A stretch of DNA of 64,000 bases from JAFGCL01 sp964423835 (GTDB lineage: Bacteria; Chloroflexota; Dehalococcoidia; UBA2247; RBG-13-53-26), in NCBI GenBank assembly GCA_964423835.1, contig CAYRGJ010000012.1:17043-81042 (forward strand), read 5' to 3'. The notes under the pieces were generated by a model that did not search any database, was not told where the DNA came from, and saw only the letters and a list, made by a program, of their open reading frames with translations. Shown here one piece after another: positions 49,324-57,158 of this stretch (positions are counted from its first letter, which is position 1; every line of letters starts with the position of its first letter). Position numbers and translations under genes: made by a program.

Positions 49324-49566
49324 CTAAGCCTTGACCGCCACTACTTCCTTGATCTCCGGCAGCTCATCCTTGATCTGCTCCTCTATGAGCACGATCACCG
49401 TCTCTTCCGCAATGCCCGCGGAGCAACTCGAAGGTATGACCTGCACCTTGACGATGCCGTCCGACACCTCAACCAGCTCCACGATGTTCACGCCCAGCGC
49501 CGGCCGGACCTTGTCTATAACCCGCTCCACCCGGTCAAAAAGACTGCTCTGGTGCTCAGCTTTCAC
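49324..49566 (-). CDS. NifU C-terminal-like protein with degenerate CxxC
   Basis: Small protein of 80 residues with the Nfu fold (VERVIDKVRPALG, VQVIPSSC, LIEEQIKDELPEIKEVVAV). The cluster motif of Nfu is CxxC, but here only one cysteine is left (SSCSAG). It lies 9 bp after the intact Nfu gene and 4 bp before the FmdB-like gene. It may bind another metal or partner an Nfu dimer. Confidence 0.85.
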   Translation of the reverse strand: MKAEHQSSLFDRVERVIDKVRPALGVNIVELVEVSDGIVKVQVIPSSCSAGIAEETVIVLIEEQIKDELPEIKEVVAVKA

Positions 49567-49575
49567 GTCGCACCC

Positions 49576-49794
49576 CTATACCGATACCACCTGTTTGACC
49601 TCGGGCACCTGCTCCTTGAGCACCCGCTCTATGCCGTTCTTCAGGGTCATGGTGGCCATGGGGCAACCACCACAGGCGCCGGTCAACTTCACGGTGACCA
49701 CGCCGGCGTTCACGTTTACCAGCTCAACGTCGCCGCCGTCAGCCTGCAGGTTGGGCCTGATCTGGGCCAGTACCTTCTCTACCTTCTCTTTCAT
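49576..49794 (-). CDS. Minimal NifU-like Fe-S scaffold with intact CxxC
   Basis: Single-domain Nfu of 72 residues: VLAQIRPNLQADGGDVELV then GACGGCPM, the [4Fe-4S] carrier motif, and VPEVKQVV. It transfers preformed clusters to apoproteins. The ATG at 49794 has GGAGG five bases upstream; a TTG at 49806 is less likely. First gene of the left-facing operon, divergent from a CoA-binding synthetase with palindromic repeats between them. Confidence 0.92.
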   Translation of the reverse strand: MKEKVEKVLAQIRPNLQADGGDVELVNVNAGVVTVKLTGACGGCPMATMTLKNGIERVLKEQVPEVKQVVSV

Positions 49795-49850
49795 CACTAC
49801 CTCCAACTACGCTCTCAGTCCGGCCTGCCGCGTGTACCAGACCAACACGC

Positions 49851-49856
49851 AGTATA
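49851..49856 (-). promoter_or_regulatory. -10 box of the Nfu operon
   Basis: Left-facing TATACT, 57 nt before the ATG. No -35 stands at the usual spacing; a TTGCAT lies 21 nt upstream. Confidence 0.35.
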
Positions 49857-49929
49857 GGACGGCCAGGGACCTTCCGTATGCAACTTCTGTCTCAAGCTAC
49901 CTTATGTCATAAAATGTTAGCCTGTCGCC

Positions 49930-50004
49930 TGACGCGCGTCAATTTCCTGATTCCTGACGCGCGTCAATTTCCTGATTCCTGACGCGCGTCAATTTCCGGA
50001 CGCG
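49930..50004. repeat. Three 25-bp tandem repeats, each with a 12-bp palindrome
   Basis: TGACGCGCGTCA, a perfect 12-bp palindrome, occurs at 49930-49941, 49955-49966 and 49980-49991. The first two 25-bp units are identical and the third is cut short after AATTTCC. A decayed fourth GACGCGCGT lies at 50016. They sit between the divergent Nfu operon and the CoA-binding synthetase. Confidence 0.9.
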
Positions 50005-50046
50005 GGCGAATCTCCGACGCGCGTGGATTCGGGGCCCGGCGCGCTA

Positions 50047-50052
50047 TATAAT
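50047..50052 (+). promoter_or_regulatory. -10 box of the CoA-binding synthetase gene
   Basis: Perfect TATAAT overlapping an ATG at 50051, which argues that translation begins downstream, at the TTG at 50063. Confidence 0.5.
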
Positions 50053-50062
50053 GAGGGCTGAA

Positions 50063-51523
50063 TTGAGCCAGATCGACGACTCCTTCTTCCAGCACTCCTC
50101 GGTGGCCATCGCCGGGGCCTCATCGGCCTACAACATGGGGCAGGGCTTCGTGCAGTGCCTCCAGGACTCCGGCTTCCGGGGCCAGGTGTACCCGGTGAAC
50201 CCGGCCGGAGGCGAGGTCCGCGGCCTGCCGGTGTACCGCAGCATGGCCGAGGTCCCCGGCCCGGTGGACTATGTCATCTCCTGCATCCCGGCGCGGCTGA
50301 CGCCGCAACTGGTCAGGGACAGCGCGGCCAGGGGGGCCCGGGTGATATCGTTCTTTACCGCCGGGTACTCCGAGACCGGGCGCCAGGAGGGGCGGCGGCT
50401 GGAGGACGAGCTGCTGGAGGCGGCCCGCGCCGGCGGCGTGCGTCTCCTGGGGCCTAACTGCCTGGGCCTGTACTGCCCGGATGCCGGCCTCTCCTTCGCC
50501 AGCGATTTCCCCAGGGAGAAGGGGGGCGTGGCCTTCATGGCCCAGAGCGGAGGGAACGCCATCTACCTCGTCCGGAGAGCGGCCCAGAGGGGGATCCGCT
50601 TCAGCAAGGCGGTCTCCTACGGGAATGCCTGCGACGTGAATGAGTGCGACCTGCTGGAGTACTTCACCACCGATGGCGACACCAGGGTGGTGGCCGCCTA
50701 CATCGAAGGCGTCCGGGACGGCCCCCGTTTTCACCGCGCCCTGCGAGGGCTGGCGGCGGTCAAGCCGGTCATCATCCTCAAGGGCGGCCGCACCCGCGGC
50801 GGCGCCGCGGCGGCATCTTCGCACACAGGGTCGCTGGCCGGGCGCCACGAGTCCTGGCGGGGGCTCCTGCGGCAGACCGGGGCCATAGAGGTCAACGACC
50901 TCGACGAGATGGCCGACATGCTGGTGACCTTCTCCTTCCTGCGGCCGCCGCGGGGCCGGCGGGTGGCGCTGTTCGGCAGCAACGGCGGCTTCACCGTGCT
51001 CACCGCCGATGACTACATCCGCTGCGGCTTCGAGCTGCCGCAGATGGGCCAGCGCTGGCAGAGGCAGCTCCGCGACACCGTGGCCCGCTTCTGCAGCAGC
51101 GACGCCGGAATGATGCTGAGCAACCCCTTCGACATCACCAACATCGCGTCGGGTGACGGGCTGCAGGCGGCCATCAGGACCCTGGCGGCCAGCGGCGGCT
51201 TCGATCTCCTGGTGGCCCAGCTCAGCATCAGCAACTCCGGCTGGCCCTTTGTGGAGTCGCCGTTCACGGCGTGGCCCGGCCTGTTCCTGGATGGACTGCT
51301 GTCAGTCTACGAGGAAACCGCCCAGCCGGCGGCCATCATACTGCACAGCATTACCAACACCCGCGAGCTGGAGAGGGCCCAGCTCATGCAGGAGAGATGC
51401 CGGGCCCGGGGCCTGCCGGTGTACGACTCCATTCCCCGGGCGGCGCTGGCCATGGACCGGTTTGTCCGCTATCACCGGCCGCGCGGCAACGGCCGGCGGG
51501 CTAGTCCGCCACCACTCCCTTGA
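50063..51523 (+). CDS. Acetyl/acyl-CoA synthetase (ADP-forming) alpha-type subunit
   Basis: CoA-binding plus succinyl-CoA-ligase-like protein of about 486 residues. The N-terminal CoA domain has VAIAGASSAYNMGQGF and YPVNPAGG; the middle has LLGPNCLGLYC and FMAQSGGNAIYLVRRA; SHTGSLAG holds the phosphohistidine. It equals the alpha part of NDP-forming acyl-CoA synthetase without the ATP-grasp beta part, which is not adjacent. The start is set at TTG 50063 because an ATG at 50051 is inside the TATAAT box. Its end overlaps the third Nfu-like gene on the other strand by 23 bp. Confidence 0.85.
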   Translation: MSQIDDSFFQHSSVAIAGASSAYNMGQGFVQCLQDSGFRGQVYPVNPAGGEVRGLPVYRSMAEVPGPVDYVISCIPARLTPQLVRDSAARGARVISFFTAGYSETGRQEGRRLEDELLEAARAGGVRLLGPNCLGLYCPDAGLSFASDFPREKGGVAFMAQSGGNAIYLVRRAAQRGIRFSKAVSYGNACDVNECDLLEYFTTDGDTRVVAAYIEGVRDGPRFHRALRGLAAVKPVIILKGGRTRGGAAAASSHTGSLAGRHESWRGLLRQTGAIEVNDLDEMADMLVTFSFLRPPRGRRVALFGSNGGFTVLTADDYIRCGFELPQMGQRWQRQLRDTVARFCSSDAGMMLSNPFDITNIASGDGLQAAIRTLAASGGFDLLVAQLSISNSGWPFVESPFTAWPGLFLDGLLSVYEETAQPAAIILHSITNTRELERAQLMQERCRARGLPVYDSIPRAALAMDRFVRYHRPRGNGRRASPPPLP

Positions 51524-51713
51524 TCTCGGGGATCTCCGACTGCAGCTCTTCCTCCAGGATGGCCAGGGTGGCTTCCCTCGGAGGGCCCCCGTGACACCCC
51601 GGGGCGAAGACCTGCACCTTGACTATCCCATCCTTCACCCCGAGGAGGACCACCTCGGTGGTGTCAAAAGCCGGTTTGAGCCGGTCGATCACCTGCTGCA
51701 CCCTGTCCCTCAT
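51501..51713 (-). CDS. Third NifU-like protein, cysteine motif reduced
   Basis: Nfu-fold protein of 70 residues (VQQVIDRLKPAFD, VKVQVFAPGC, LEEELQSEIPEIKGVV). The CxxC is reduced to one cysteine in PGCHGGPP. The ATG at 51713 has AGGAGGT six bases upstream. It stands alone and converges with the CoA-binding synthetase gene. It is closer to the degenerate copy at 49324 than to the intact one. Confidence 0.83.
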   Translation of the reverse strand: MRDRVQQVIDRLKPAFDTTEVVLLGVKDGIVKVQVFAPGCHGGPPREATLAILEEELQSEIPEIKGVVAD

Positions 51714-51853
51714 CACCATACCTCCTGATCCTGAATCCGGAAGCCTGCGGGCTGGCGCCGGTACCGGGGCCGGCAGGCAAGTGAGGTCATTCTACACCAG
51801 GCCTCCACGCCTGAAAAGTGATTCCGGCGCTTTCCCTCCGGGCCGGCACCGGA

Positions 51854-51859
51854 TAGAAT
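51854..51859 (+). promoter_or_regulatory. -10 box of the DUF362 gene
   Basis: TAGAAT seven bases before the GTG start; no -35 or ribosome site is convincing, so the transcript may be leaderless. Confidence 0.4.
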
Positions 51860-51866
51860 CGGGGCA

Positions 51867-52844
51867 GTGGACACCATTAACCGGCGGCTATTTCTGGAAA
51901 GGATGCTGGCGCTGGGGGGCGGCGCGCTGGCCGCGGCCGCGCTGCTGTCCGTGACGGGCTGCTCCAGCGAGCCCCCGCCTGTGGTGCCCGGGGACAATGC
52001 CAGCGTCACTCCTCCGCCGGCCCCGCCGTCCGGGTCCGCCTACCTGGCCGTGGCCAGGGGCGCCGGCGCCGCGGCGCTGGTGCAGAGGTCCATCGCCGCC
52101 CTGGGCGGGATCGAGCGCTTCGTCAGGCCGGGCCACGATGTCATCATCAAGCCCAATATCTGCGCGGCCCACCGGGCCCCGGAGTATGCCGCCACCACCA
52201 ATCCAGAGGTGGTGTCAGCCCTCATCGCCCTGTGCCTGGGCGCCGGCGCCCGCCGGGTGCGCGTCATGGACTACCCCTTCAGCGGCGGGCATGAAGAGGC
52301 CTACTCCAGCAGCGGCATAGCGGCGGCGGTGGCGGCGGCTGGGGGCGAGATGGAGCTGATGGCCAGGATGAAGTTCCAGGACACCCCTGCCCCGCACGGT
52401 TTGAGCCTGGCCTCCTGCCGGGTGTACCAGGACATCCTGCGCGCGGACGTGCTCATAGACGTCCCCATCGCCAAGCAGCATGGCAACACCGTGCTCACCC
52501 TGGGGATGAAGAACCTGCTGGGGATAGTGGACAACGCCTCGAGCTATCACACCTCACAGCTGTCCGAGCGCGTGGTGGACCTCAACACCGTGGTGCGCCC
52601 CCACCTGGTGGTGGTGGACGCCATCCGCATCCTGCTCAACAACGGCCCCACCGGGGGCAGCCTCAACGATGTGAAGCGGATGGCCACCGTCATCGCCAGC
52701 CATGACATAGTGGCTGCGGACTCCTTCGGCGCTACCCTGTTCGGCAAGACCTCCCTGGATCTGCCCATCGTTCAGGCCGGCGCCAGGCGGGGGCTGGGCA
52801 CGGCCGACCTGAGCGCCATCAAGATCGAGGAGATAGCCGTCTAG
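51867..52844 (+). CDS. DUF362 lipoprotein with Tat-type signal
   Basis: Exported protein of 325 residues. The N-terminus has a twin-arginine motif NRRLFL, a hydrophobic stretch and a lipobox ending at Cys32 (SVTGC), so it is probably a folded lipoprotein on the outer face of the membrane. The rest is the DUF362 domain (VIIKPNICAAHRAPEYAATTNPEVV, IPIAKQHGN-like DVPIAKQHGNT, GMKNLLGIVDN). The next gene, 12 bp on, is a membrane polyferredoxin, a frequent partner. Function unknown; redox is suspected. Confidence 0.88.
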   Translation: MDTINRRLFLERMLALGGGALAAAALLSVTGCSSEPPPVVPGDNASVTPPPAPPSGSAYLAVARGAGAAALVQRSIAALGGIERFVRPGHDVIIKPNICAAHRAPEYAATTNPEVVSALIALCLGAGARRVRVMDYPFSGGHEEAYSSSGIAAAVAAAGGEMELMARMKFQDTPAPHGLSLASCRVYQDILRADVLIDVPIAKQHGNTVLTLGMKNLLGIVDNASSYHTSQLSERVVDLNTVVRPHLVVVDAIRILLNNGPTGGSLNDVKRMATVIASHDIVAADSFGATLFGKTSLDLPIVQAGARRGLGTADLSAIKIEEIAV

Positions 52845-52855
52845 GAGCGGCACGG

Positions 52856-54385
52856 GTGGCGCCGCAGAAGAGGTCCCGCCGCTGGCGCTGGGCCAGGCTC
52901 CTGGTCCAGTCGGTCTTCCTGGCGCTCTTCCTGTACCTCCTTATCGGGCACCGATCGGGCGCGCCGCCGCTGCCCGGCGACCTGTTCTTCCGCCTCGACC
53001 CCCTGGCCGGCCTGTCCTCGGCGCTGGCCTCCCGCAGCATCGCGGCGCCGATGCTGCTGGGGCTGCTCACCATCGGCCTGGCACTGGCCCTGGGCCGCGC
53101 CTGGTGCAGCTGGATCTGCCCGCTGGGGACGCTCATCGACTGGACCAGCCGCCGCCGCTTCCGCCACCTTCCGGGCCGGGCTTCCCACTGGCGACAGGTG
53201 AAGTACCTGGCGCTTCTGGCGGTCCTGGCCGCCGCCGCCCTGGGCTCCCTGGCCCCCCTGGTCCTGGACCCGGCCACCATCGTCTTCCGCACATTCGCCT
53301 CCGGGGTGATGCCGGGCTTGAACGTGGCGGTGACCCGGGCCGAGACCTATCTCTACCGCTTCGACGCCCTGCAGGGGTTCCTGGACGGCTTCGACCGCTT
53401 CATCCGCGGCTGGCTGCTGCCCGCCGCGGAGCCATACTTCCTCCCCAGCCTGGCGCTATTGGCGGTGCTGGCCGCCATCCTGGCCGCCAGCGCCATCCGG
53501 CCACGCTTCTGGTGCCGCTACCTCTGCCCGCTGGGCGGCCTGCTGGGCCTGCTCTCGCGGGTGTCGCTGTTCCGCCGGGCCGTGGACCCGGAAGGCTGCA
53601 CCCGCTGCGGCAAGTGCGCCAGGGATTGCCCCACCGGCGCCATAGACCCGGAGAGCGGGTACGCCTCCGATCCGGCCGAATGCATCCTCTGCCTCCGCTG
53701 CGCCGAGGGCTGTCCCACCCGGGCCATAGCTGTGCGCCGGGAGACCCGCCCGGCCGCGCCGGACCTGGAGGGCCTCACCCGGCGGCAGGCGCTGGCCTCA
53801 CTGGGCGTGGTGGCGGCCGGAGTGGCGGCGCTGCGCCTGGCCCCGCTGCTGCGCGGGGCCGGCCATAGGCCTCTGCGGCCGCCAGGCGCGTCGGAGGCCG
53901 GCCTGATGAGCAAGTGCATTCGCTGCGGCGTGTGCGTCAACGCCTGCCCCACCCGGGCCATCCACCCGTCCGGACTCGGTCCGGACGGTGACCGCCTGTG
54001 GACACCCGCCCTGGTGCCTCGGATGGGCTACTGTGACCATGGTTGCCACCTCTGTGGCCAGTCCTGTCCCACTGGCGCCATACCGGACCTGCCGCTGCCC
54101 CAGAAACAGCAGGCCGTCATCGGGAAGGCCAGCATCGACCTGAACCGCTGCCTTCCATGGTCCCAGGGCACCAACTGCATCGTCTGCCAGGAGATGTGCC
54201 CCCTGGCCGAAAAGGCCATCGAGCTGGCGGACGTGGCGGTGCCCAACGCCCAGGGCCTGGAGACGCTGGTGCGGCGGCCGGTGGTGGTGCGGGACCGCTG
54301 CATCGGCTGTGGCCTGTGTGAGCACCAGTGCCCGGTCCCCGGTGACGCCGCCATCCGGGTCTACCCCGACGACGCCGGCGACTGA
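52856..54385 (+). CDS. Membrane polyferredoxin, NapH/MauN type
   Basis: Membrane Fe-S protein of 509 residues. About four N-terminal helices include two WC.W.CPLG-type motifs (WCSWICPLG, WCRYLCPLG), as in NapH. The C-terminal half has cluster motifs CTRCGKCARDC, CILCLRCAEGC, CIRCGVCVNAC, CHLCGQSC, CIVCQEMC and CIGCGLCEHQC. It likely moves electrons across or along the membrane to the DUF362 partner or a similar acceptor. GTG at 52856. Confidence 0.9.
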   Translation: MAPQKRSRRWRWARLLVQSVFLALFLYLLIGHRSGAPPLPGDLFFRLDPLAGLSSALASRSIAAPMLLGLLTIGLALALGRAWCSWICPLGTLIDWTSRRRFRHLPGRASHWRQVKYLALLAVLAAAALGSLAPLVLDPATIVFRTFASGVMPGLNVAVTRAETYLYRFDALQGFLDGFDRFIRGWLLPAAEPYFLPSLALLAVLAAILAASAIRPRFWCRYLCPLGGLLGLLSRVSLFRRAVDPEGCTRCGKCARDCPTGAIDPESGYASDPAECILCLRCAEGCPTRAIAVRRETRPAAPDLEGLTRRQALASLGVVAAGVAALRLAPLLRGAGHRPLRPPGASEAGLMSKCIRCGVCVNACPTRAIHPSGLGPDGDRLWTPALVPRMGYCDHGCHLCGQSCPTGAIPDLPLPQKQQAVIGKASIDLNRCLPWSQGTNCIVCQEMCPLAEKAIELADVAVPNAQGLETLVRRPVVVRDRCIGCGLCEHQCPVPGDAAIRVYPDDAGD

Positions 54386-54493
54386 CGGCACCACCCGGAG
54401 CCGTCCCGGCCCGGGGAACCTTCCGGCTCAGGAATTCGTCATAATGACCAGAGGGGAACGGAGTGACGGCAGCGCGCAGGGAGGTTCAGAGAG

Positions 54494-56401
54494 ATGAAGA
54501 CCGGACGTTGGCGTACAGCGCTGGCACTGGTGATGGCCCTGGCCGTCACGGCGGCCATTGCCACGGCCCTGTATGTGGCCCCGGGCTCCGGGGGCCAGTC
54601 CCGGAATGGCGATGGAGACCAGGGCGACCCCGTGGTCTGGCGCCGGGAGGCCTCCCTGGCCGGAGGCCTGCAGCAGTTCGCCTCTCTGGAGGAACTGGAG
54701 GGCTTCCTGGCCACGGCGCCGCAATACCCGATGTACTGGCGCTCGGCCAATGGCAGCGGCGATATGTGGATCAGGTTCGACAGCTCAGCCGCAGCGGAGA
54801 CCGCGCCCACCCACTCCGTGACCAACATCCAGGTGGAGGGGGTGGATGAGGCGGACATCGTCAAGACAGACGGCCAGAACATCTACCTGGCCATCGACAA
54901 CAGGCTGATCATCGCCCGGGCCTACCCGCCGCAGCAGGCAAAGGTGCTCTACGAACGCCAGATGGACGGGAGCATACAGGGCCTGTTCATCAACGGGAGC
55001 AAGCTGGCCCTGCTGATATCCAGCTCACCCGTCTACGCTACCGGGCTCTCGGACCGCCTGCTGGCGGAGATCGTCCCTGACCGGTATGAGCAGGAGACCT
55101 CCATCAGGGTCTACGACGTCACCGATCCGGCAGGCCCTGCCCTCGACCGGGAGCTGTCCGTGGACGGCATCTACGTCTCCGCCAGGATGATCGGCGACTA
55201 CGTGTACCTGATCGCCGCCGGGTCCGTCTGGGCCGGGCAGGACGATATCGGGCTCCCCCGGATCGACGCCGGCGGCGCCACGGTCAGCGTTGAGGCCGAG
55301 GAGGTCTGGCATTCCCCCACCCCGGACAACGGCTACTCCTTCACCACCATCATGTCCGTCAACGTGACGGACAAGGAAGAGGAGACCGGCCACGAGACGC
55401 TGCTGCTGGGCGGGGCCAGCACGGTGTACGTGTCGCCCGGCAACATCTACGTCACCTGCCCGGATTGGTCCGGCACGTCGGGAGAGACCTCGATACACCG
55501 CATACACGTCGACCAGGGGAAGATCGAGTACCACGCCACCGGCCAGGTGCCGGGCTCACTGCTGAATCAGTTCTCCCTGGATGAAAACGGGGAATACCTG
55601 CGCGTGGCCACCACGGTGTGGGACTGGCAATCCTCCGGCGGAGAGCGGCGGGCCAACAGCGTCTTTGTCCTGGACCAGGCCCTGGATATCTTCGGCCGCC
55701 TGGAGAACGTGGCCCCGGACGAGACCATCCACTCGGCCCGCTTCATGGGCGACCGCTGCTACCTGGTGACCTTCGAGCAGATCGACCCCCTCTTTGTCAT
55801 CGACCTGGCCGACCCCGGCCGGCCGCAGGTCCTGGGGGAGCTGGTCATGCCGGGCTACTCGGACTACCTGCACCCCTATGACCAGAACCACCTCATCGGC
55901 ATCGGCATGCTGGACTCCCGGGTGAAGATCTCGCTCTACGACGTCACCAACCCTGCCCGCCCGAAGGAGATGTCGACCTTCCTGGCCGGAGAAGGCGGCG
56001 GCGACCGGGACGGCGCCTGGAGCTACACCTACACCGCGGTCCTGGACGACCACCGGGCCCTCCTCTTCGACCGGGAGCGCGGGCTGCTGGTGCTGCCGGT
56101 GTCCATTGAAAACGCGGAGATCGGCAGCGGCTCGCCCTCCTGGGACCCCGCCGCTTCCTACAGCGCGTCCCGCTGGCAGGGGGCATACGTCTTCGACGTG
56201 TCGCTACGGGGAGGCCTGAAGCTCGCCGGCCGGATCAGCCACTATGCCGGACCCGGCTCTGACTACGAGTCCTGTTACCGGTGCGCCATCAAGAGATCGC
56301 TCTACATCGGCCAGGTTCTCTACACTATCTCAGACCAGCAGATAGGCCTGCACCACCTGGAGACGCTGGCCGAGATCGGGGAGATCACCCTGGCCGAATA
56401 G
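54494..56401 (+). CDS. Secreted beta-propeller domain protein
   Basis: Exported protein of 635 residues with an N-terminal signal anchor (residues 8-28) and a beta-propeller domain of the PF09826 type. Characteristic are the segment TNIQVEGVDEADIVKTDGQNIYL, ENVAPDETIHSARFMGDRCYLVTF and the repeated DPLFVIDLADPGRPQVLGEL blades. Typical members are secreted and of unknown function. GGGAGG lies upstream of the ATG. It is followed by an ECF sigma factor after 133 bp. Confidence 0.9.
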   Translation: MKTGRWRTALALVMALAVTAAIATALYVAPGSGGQSRNGDGDQGDPVVWRREASLAGGLQQFASLEELEGFLATAPQYPMYWRSANGSGDMWIRFDSSAAAETAPTHSVTNIQVEGVDEADIVKTDGQNIYLAIDNRLIIARAYPPQQAKVLYERQMDGSIQGLFINGSKLALLISSSPVYATGLSDRLLAEIVPDRYEQETSIRVYDVTDPAGPALDRELSVDGIYVSARMIGDYVYLIAAGSVWAGQDDIGLPRIDAGGATVSVEAEEVWHSPTPDNGYSFTTIMSVNVTDKEEETGHETLLLGGASTVYVSPGNIYVTCPDWSGTSGETSIHRIHVDQGKIEYHATGQVPGSLLNQFSLDENGEYLRVATTVWDWQSSGGERRANSVFVLDQALDIFGRLENVAPDETIHSARFMGDRCYLVTFEQIDPLFVIDLADPGRPQVLGELVMPGYSDYLHPYDQNHLIGIGMLDSRVKISLYDVTNPARPKEMSTFLAGEGGGDRDGAWSYTYTAVLDDHRALLFDRERGLLVLPVSIENAEIGSGSPSWDPAASYSASRWQGAYVFDVSLRGGLKLAGRISHYAGPGSDYESCYRCAIKRSLYIGQVLYTISDQQIGLHHLETLAEIGEITLAE

Positions 56402-56534
56402 GACGGGCCCATTCGATCTGAGGCCTCAGATTCGATCTGAGGCTTCCGCCACGGCCCGGAGCCCGATGCCATCCCCGCACGGCTCCGGGCCAATTGCTTG
56501 CACCCTGGCGGGAGGTTTGCGAGAATAGGTCACG

Positions 56535-57128
56535 ATGGTTGAGCCCGGCCTGCCGCCCCCGGAACGTGACGCCGAGATGCTGGAGCGCCTCCGCATCGGC
56601 GACAGCAGCGCCATGGCGGAGCTCTACGACCGCTACTTCGACCGGGTATACTCCCTGGTCTTCAACCAGGTGGATCGGAACAAGGAAGTAGCGGAGGACA
56701 TCGTCCAGGAGACGTTCCTGGCGGCGCTCAAGTCCTCCAAGGGGTTCAAAGGGCGCAGCAGCGCCTACACCTGGCTGTGCAGCATCGCCTACCACAAGGT
56801 AGCCGACCACTACCGCCGCCAGTCCCGCGAGCGCAAGCGCATGGTCTCGGGCATCGACGTGGACACGGTGGACGACGAGGAGAACCCGGGACGGCAGCCG
56901 CAGCCTGACAGCCTCATCGAGTCCGCGGAGACGCGCCAGGTGGTGAACGAAGCCCTCTCACGTCTACCCTGGGACTACCGGCAGGTGCTCATTCTGAAAT
57001 ACGTCGAGGAGATGTCGGTGCAGGAGATCAGCCAGGTAATGGACCGCTCTCCCAAGTCCATTGAAGGGCTGCTGACACGCTCGCGCAAAGCGCTGCAAAC
57101 GCAGTTGGAGGGACTCCGTGAGGGATAG
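56535..57128 (+). CDS. ECF-type RNA polymerase sigma factor
   Basis: Sigma-70 family factor of 197 residues. Region 2 is AELYDRYFDRVYSLVF with DIVQETFLAAL, and region 4 is LPWDYRQVLILKYVEEMSVQEISQVM with SPKSIEGLLTRSRKAL. The linker is rich in acidic residues. The next gene, 30 bp on, starts like an anti-sigma or membrane partner, so the pair is likely a signal transduction unit. Confidence 0.92.
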   Translation: MVEPGLPPPERDAEMLERLRIGDSSAMAELYDRYFDRVYSLVFNQVDRNKEVAEDIVQETFLAALKSSKGFKGRSSAYTWLCSIAYHKVADHYRRQSRERKRMVSGIDVDTVDDEENPGRQPQPDSLIESAETRQVVNEALSRLPWDYRQVLILKYVEEMSVQEISQVMDRSPKSIEGLLTRSRKALQTQLEGLREG

Positions 57129-57158
57129 GCATGATGACCGCGACTAAATTAGTGGGGT

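Noticed and set aside
49930..50004. Repeat array that might suggest a CRISPR.
   Set aside because: The repeats are directly tandem with no spacers, only three units, and no cas genes occur in the window.
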